Source: Eopsaltria australis
Taxonomy: Eukaryota; Chordata; Aves; Passeriformes; Petroicidae
Assembly (NCBI GenBank): GCA_034509425.1
Contig: JAVTVJ010000069.1
Span: 1,067,501-1,131,500, forward strand
Length of the DNA: 64,000 nt
Direction of reading: 5' to 3'
The position numbers were made by a program, and so were the translations under genes. The notes beneath the pieces are model-generated. The model ran no database searches, was not told the origin of the DNA, and saw only the letters and a program-made list of their open reading frames with translations. Within the stretch, counting starts at the first letter, position 1; each line of letters starts with the position of its first letter. Below, one piece after another: positions 60,716 through 64,000 of the stretch.

Positions 60716-63700
60716 GTATGAGACACTACTGAGGCTACATGGTTGTAAAAAGAGAGGCATGGCAGAAGGGCACATTCCCACAGTTCTGTGGGGGGAAGTT
60801 GGCACTCCCTTTCAGATCCTTTGTTTGCAATCAGATATTCACTGCAATTAATTATTTTGTCAAATGAACTATAATCACAATTAAAACATAGCCATGTAAC
60901 AGGAATTAACTTTAAAGCATGTTTATTTACTTGTTAAATCTTGGCTACCATTTGTTAACTGACTTACCAGGAGACAATGTGCTTTCTGCTTGTAGAAGTT
61001 AACCTTGTAGAATTTTAAGTTATCTTATATGTTATGTTTTTTGTTTCCTGTTTCATGTTCCTGACTCTGCTGATTCTGACTTTTTTGGGATCTTGCTAGA
61101 GAAGATGGTTTATTTTTTTGAACTATGCTTTCATCTTTATATATATATTGTTATTGCTCTGACAGCTCAGATTCCAAATTTATTTGCTCTGACAGATTTG
61201 GGCATTTTTTACTGCTTTTCTGTTTGCAAAGCAAATGGGAAATATAATTTCTGTCTTCTGAATTGGCACTAAACAGTAAAGGCAAAAGTTTTATTCTGTG
61301 TTAATATTGGTTAATTTTCAGATTTTTCTTTAACCTCCCCAACAAAACCAAAACCTCTGTTAAAATATGTATCTCATGGTCCATTGAAGTGTACTTCTGA
61401 ACAATTAATCAGAGGAAATTCCTGTTTTCCCCACGTATTAGAAAAAAAGCTGAGCTTTTAAAGTTCTCAATAGAAGAAACTACCTTTTAAAATATGTGTC
61501 CATCTAATTGCCATTCAATGAAATTAGTACAAAAATATTGTAGGTCACTGAAATACACAAGTAGGTGCATGAAAGCTAAAGCTAAAGTTTGTCTTAGTTT
61601 CAAATTAAGTTTTGTCACAATTGCTTTAAATCTTCTGTGATACCTTTAACTACATTTCTGGATAATAAATGTAGCAGTTTCTGTTCTAAATAAATTTAAG
61701 ATTTATGGATAGAACGATAGTCCTATATAAAAATACAGAAGACATATTACTAATATTAATTTGACCATGTATGTCTTTTGAGGTATTTCATTGTCACTTA
61801 AACTAATAACCAAATTGCATTAATAAAGACTGAATAAAGCTTGTGGATTGGGCAAACTTTCAATCAAGTTATTCAACACTAAAAAATTGTACTAATTTAA
61901 AATAACCACCTCTTCCCCCTCTTGCTCCCCCCAAAAAGACCATGAGCGAATGGATTCCACTGTATGAGTTTGGTCTTTTTGTGGGTTGTGCTCTTTGGGT
62001 ACATTATGGGGACTATAAAATCTTAATCTTCAGCTTGTAGATGAAAAAAATCGTTTGCTACTCCTTTTCCAGAAGAGTGAGAAATTTAATTTAAAAAATG
62101 GAGCAAAATAGAAAAACAGAAGCTTAAGCTGTCCTCTGTATATCAACTGTCCTGTTGCCATGCCGTGATTAATCCGTAATCGGTCCTTGAAACAGGCTTG
62201 CTGCTGCTGCAGATATATAGAGCCTCTCTCTACAGGAATGATTTCTACTCCAAAATACAGCCCAGAAAGTTCAGCCCTGTTTCCCTTAAAAATTGTTACA
62301 GCTTTTTCAGAAAAATGAGTGTTGGCCACTACTGTCAGCTTGGAATTTAGGGTCCTTGGAGGGGAAAGTGCCAGAGAATTATCTGTCTTAACCTTCTACT
62401 TGATTCAGTTTCAAGGTCTAATCATTTATGAGCTCTTTGTCCGGTAAGTGAACATATAACCAAAGGAGAAGTGAGCCTAACCATCCTGAAGTGGGTCAAG
62501 ACTTTTCTTCTAAAATATTTCCTAATCCACTACATTAATACTTGGACTTTGTGGCAGTCGGCAGGAATCCTAGGCAATTTTTTTATTTTTTCACACCATC
62601 TAGTGGTTGAAAATGAGAGATGCAGGTACTGGCAGGGGGGCGATGTGTATGCATCCAAAATGGTGTCATAAATTCAGCTTCAGCTGAACCTAGCTGTGGC
62701 TTTATTGCCTTTCTATCATATGTCAGCCAGGAACATTACTCTTGAAAATCACATTTTGCTGATAAGGAAGTAAGTACGGGTATAGCCGTGTTATAGTAGG
62801 AAGGGTGAAGCATTAACAAAATATCGAGCATATTTGTGCAACATGTAATAGTTCTTTGTTTTACAGAGAAATATAAATGGTGTAGCCTGCTCTGATGAAC
62901 GTGATAAGATAGATATTCATCTCTCCCAGCAATAGTTATGCCAAAACAATATATTTTTACCAGCTTTTCTCATACCTGTATAGAAATTAGGGGGAAAGCA
63001 ACTATTTGTTTCCAAGAAATGAGATCATTAGTATAATATAGGTAATTAAGAACCAGTTTAGAAAATTTGGGCATTTATAGAGTTTAAATAAAGCAAGAGG
63101 AGCAATATGTTACATGTAAGTTTCTAGGTAAATGTCTTTTAGACAAATGAGCATGGTTTCAGTTTGGCGATGTTTACTTCCTAAAATAGCTAAGTATTAT
63201 GCAAAGACCAATCCCCAGAATTTGCTTTAAAATGATCATCAAAACTCAGTATTATTGCAATGAGCATGAGCTCATACTCTGACAACAGAGACACCTATGC
63301 CCGACTACTGCAGTTACTGTAGAAAAACATGTTTTTCTTGTTTTAAAGGTGTATTCAAAAACTGTTTAAGCTATTTTCTAAATATTTATGTCTGTTGTGG
63401 CTTTTGTGTGGCAGCAGTCCTGTAGGCTTTTACAAAAAAACCCCAAACACCTCACAACTTTTTTCTAGGTTTCTCTACCAAGTTTCCCTCAAAAGTTGAG
63501 TTTTTAGTCTGAGCAGAATTAACAGAACTATCACAACAGTACTACTTAACTTTTTTAAAAAATGTAGTTAACATTTCAGATTAATTGATCAATGTATCTG
63601 TACAGATATACTATTACTATTATTTTAATTTATAATATTCTTGAATATTCAAGTGGCTTTTATCTCTTACACTGTGAATGATGTGGACTTTCGGAAAACT

Positions 63701-64000
63701 ATATCGCCTTATTCCATTATGCAATGAAAAAATATAGCTGTACTGATAAAGAGACTTGTTAATAACATTTCTTAGTTAATATTGACTGTTAGAAATGCAA
63801 TACTTTGTAGTTCTCTTTTCTAGAAGGATGATTGCTCTTAACTCCTGCTCATTTATGGGCTTGCCTTTGCTTTCAAGCCCATGTGATAAATGGGAAAACA
63901 GACCATAGTATAGCAATCATTTTTATAAATCTTCCATAGCTCTACTCAAGAAATCAATTTCCAGAAACAAAGATAACTGTGGATGATGGTAGGTCTATAT
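60716..64000 (+). other. SKAP2: SKAP2 intron, 3' end outside the window
   Basis: This is the intron after the first SH3 exon, open at the window end. I searched for the expected next exon (a tyrosine-glycine-tryptophan-tryptophan codon run) and did not see it. A 12-bp direct repeat spaced 30 bp lies at 61154-61195. Nothing else was recognised. Confidence 0.85.
61154..61195. repeat. 12-bp direct repeat, 30-bp spacing
   Basis: TTGCTCTGACAG occurs twice, starting at 61154 and 61184. The intervening bases are only weakly related. Confidence 0.6.

Larger units (their letters stand above)
1..64000 (+). other. SKAP2: SKAP2 gene, internal part (PH to SH3 region)
   Basis: The window is contained within one transcription unit on the + strand. 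Seven exons join in compatible splice phase (1-1, 1-1, 1-0, 0-1, 1-1, 1-1, 1-0) and encode a continuous PH domain, an acidic tyrosine linker and the first half of an SH3 domain. Residues match SKAP2 rather than its paralogue SKAP1: for example [20 protein letters not shown] and [19 protein letters not shown]2 is an adaptor that links Src-family kinases, ADAP/FYB and integrin or actin signalling in leukocytes; this is family knowledge. The promoter, first exons, final coding exon and 3' UTR are not in the window. Identification is from memory of the human protein, without an alignment run. Confidence 0.95.

Noticed and set aside
1..64000. CRISPR array, operon, phage or plasmid genes
   Set aside because: No regular spaced repeats and no long prokaryote-style reading frames; split exons and CR1 elements show vertebrate nuclear DNA.

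Overview
This is vertebrate nuclear DNA, most likely from a bird or a close sauropsid relative. The coding capacity sits in short exons with GT-AG borders, separated by long AT-rich introns. The recognisable interspersed repeats are CR1 LINE fragments (one internal reverse-transcriptase piece and two 3'-end pieces) and a few decayed MIR-like SINE remnants. There is no operon structure, no prokaryotic gene, no CRISPR array and no RNA gene that I can support.

The whole window lies inside one gene read on the + strand: SKAP2 (SKAP55-HOM / RA70), a cytosolic Src-kinase-associated adaptor. Seven consecutive coding exons were assembled by matching splice phase and protein homology: 23295-23372, 24088-24171, 32793-32917, 33823-33886, 34287-34391, 53996-54064 and 60603-60715. 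Together they carry 638 coding bases (about 212 residues), roughly human residues 103 to 329 of a ~359-residue protein. The first four encode the PH domain. The next two encode an acidic, tyrosine-bearing linker. The seventh encodes the N-terminal half of the SH3 domain. The 5' exons (N-terminal dimerization helices and the first acidic linker) and the last coding exon(s) (C-terminal half of SH3) were not found and presumably lie outside.

Layout: 1-23294 is intron with a MIR-like remnant near 5.0 kb and a CR1 reverse-transcriptase fragment at 17.0-18.0 kb. The region 23.3-34.4 kb holds the PH exons and the first linker exon. A 19.6-kb intron follows (34392-53995), with an AT-rich block near 39.7 kb, a CR1 3' end at 43.4-43.6 kb and another MIR-like piece near 47.7 kb. 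After that come the second linker exon, a 6.5-kb intron, the SH3 exon and an open intron to the window end.

I found no new biological system. The observations most worth checking concern splicing: a tandem in-frame acceptor before the second linker exon, a cryptic terminal-exon-like signal in the 19.6-kb intron that would yield an SH3-less protein, two frame-neutral linker exons, and a 7-nt competing acceptor at a PH exon. Most open reading frames of 60-120 codons in the introns look like chance.
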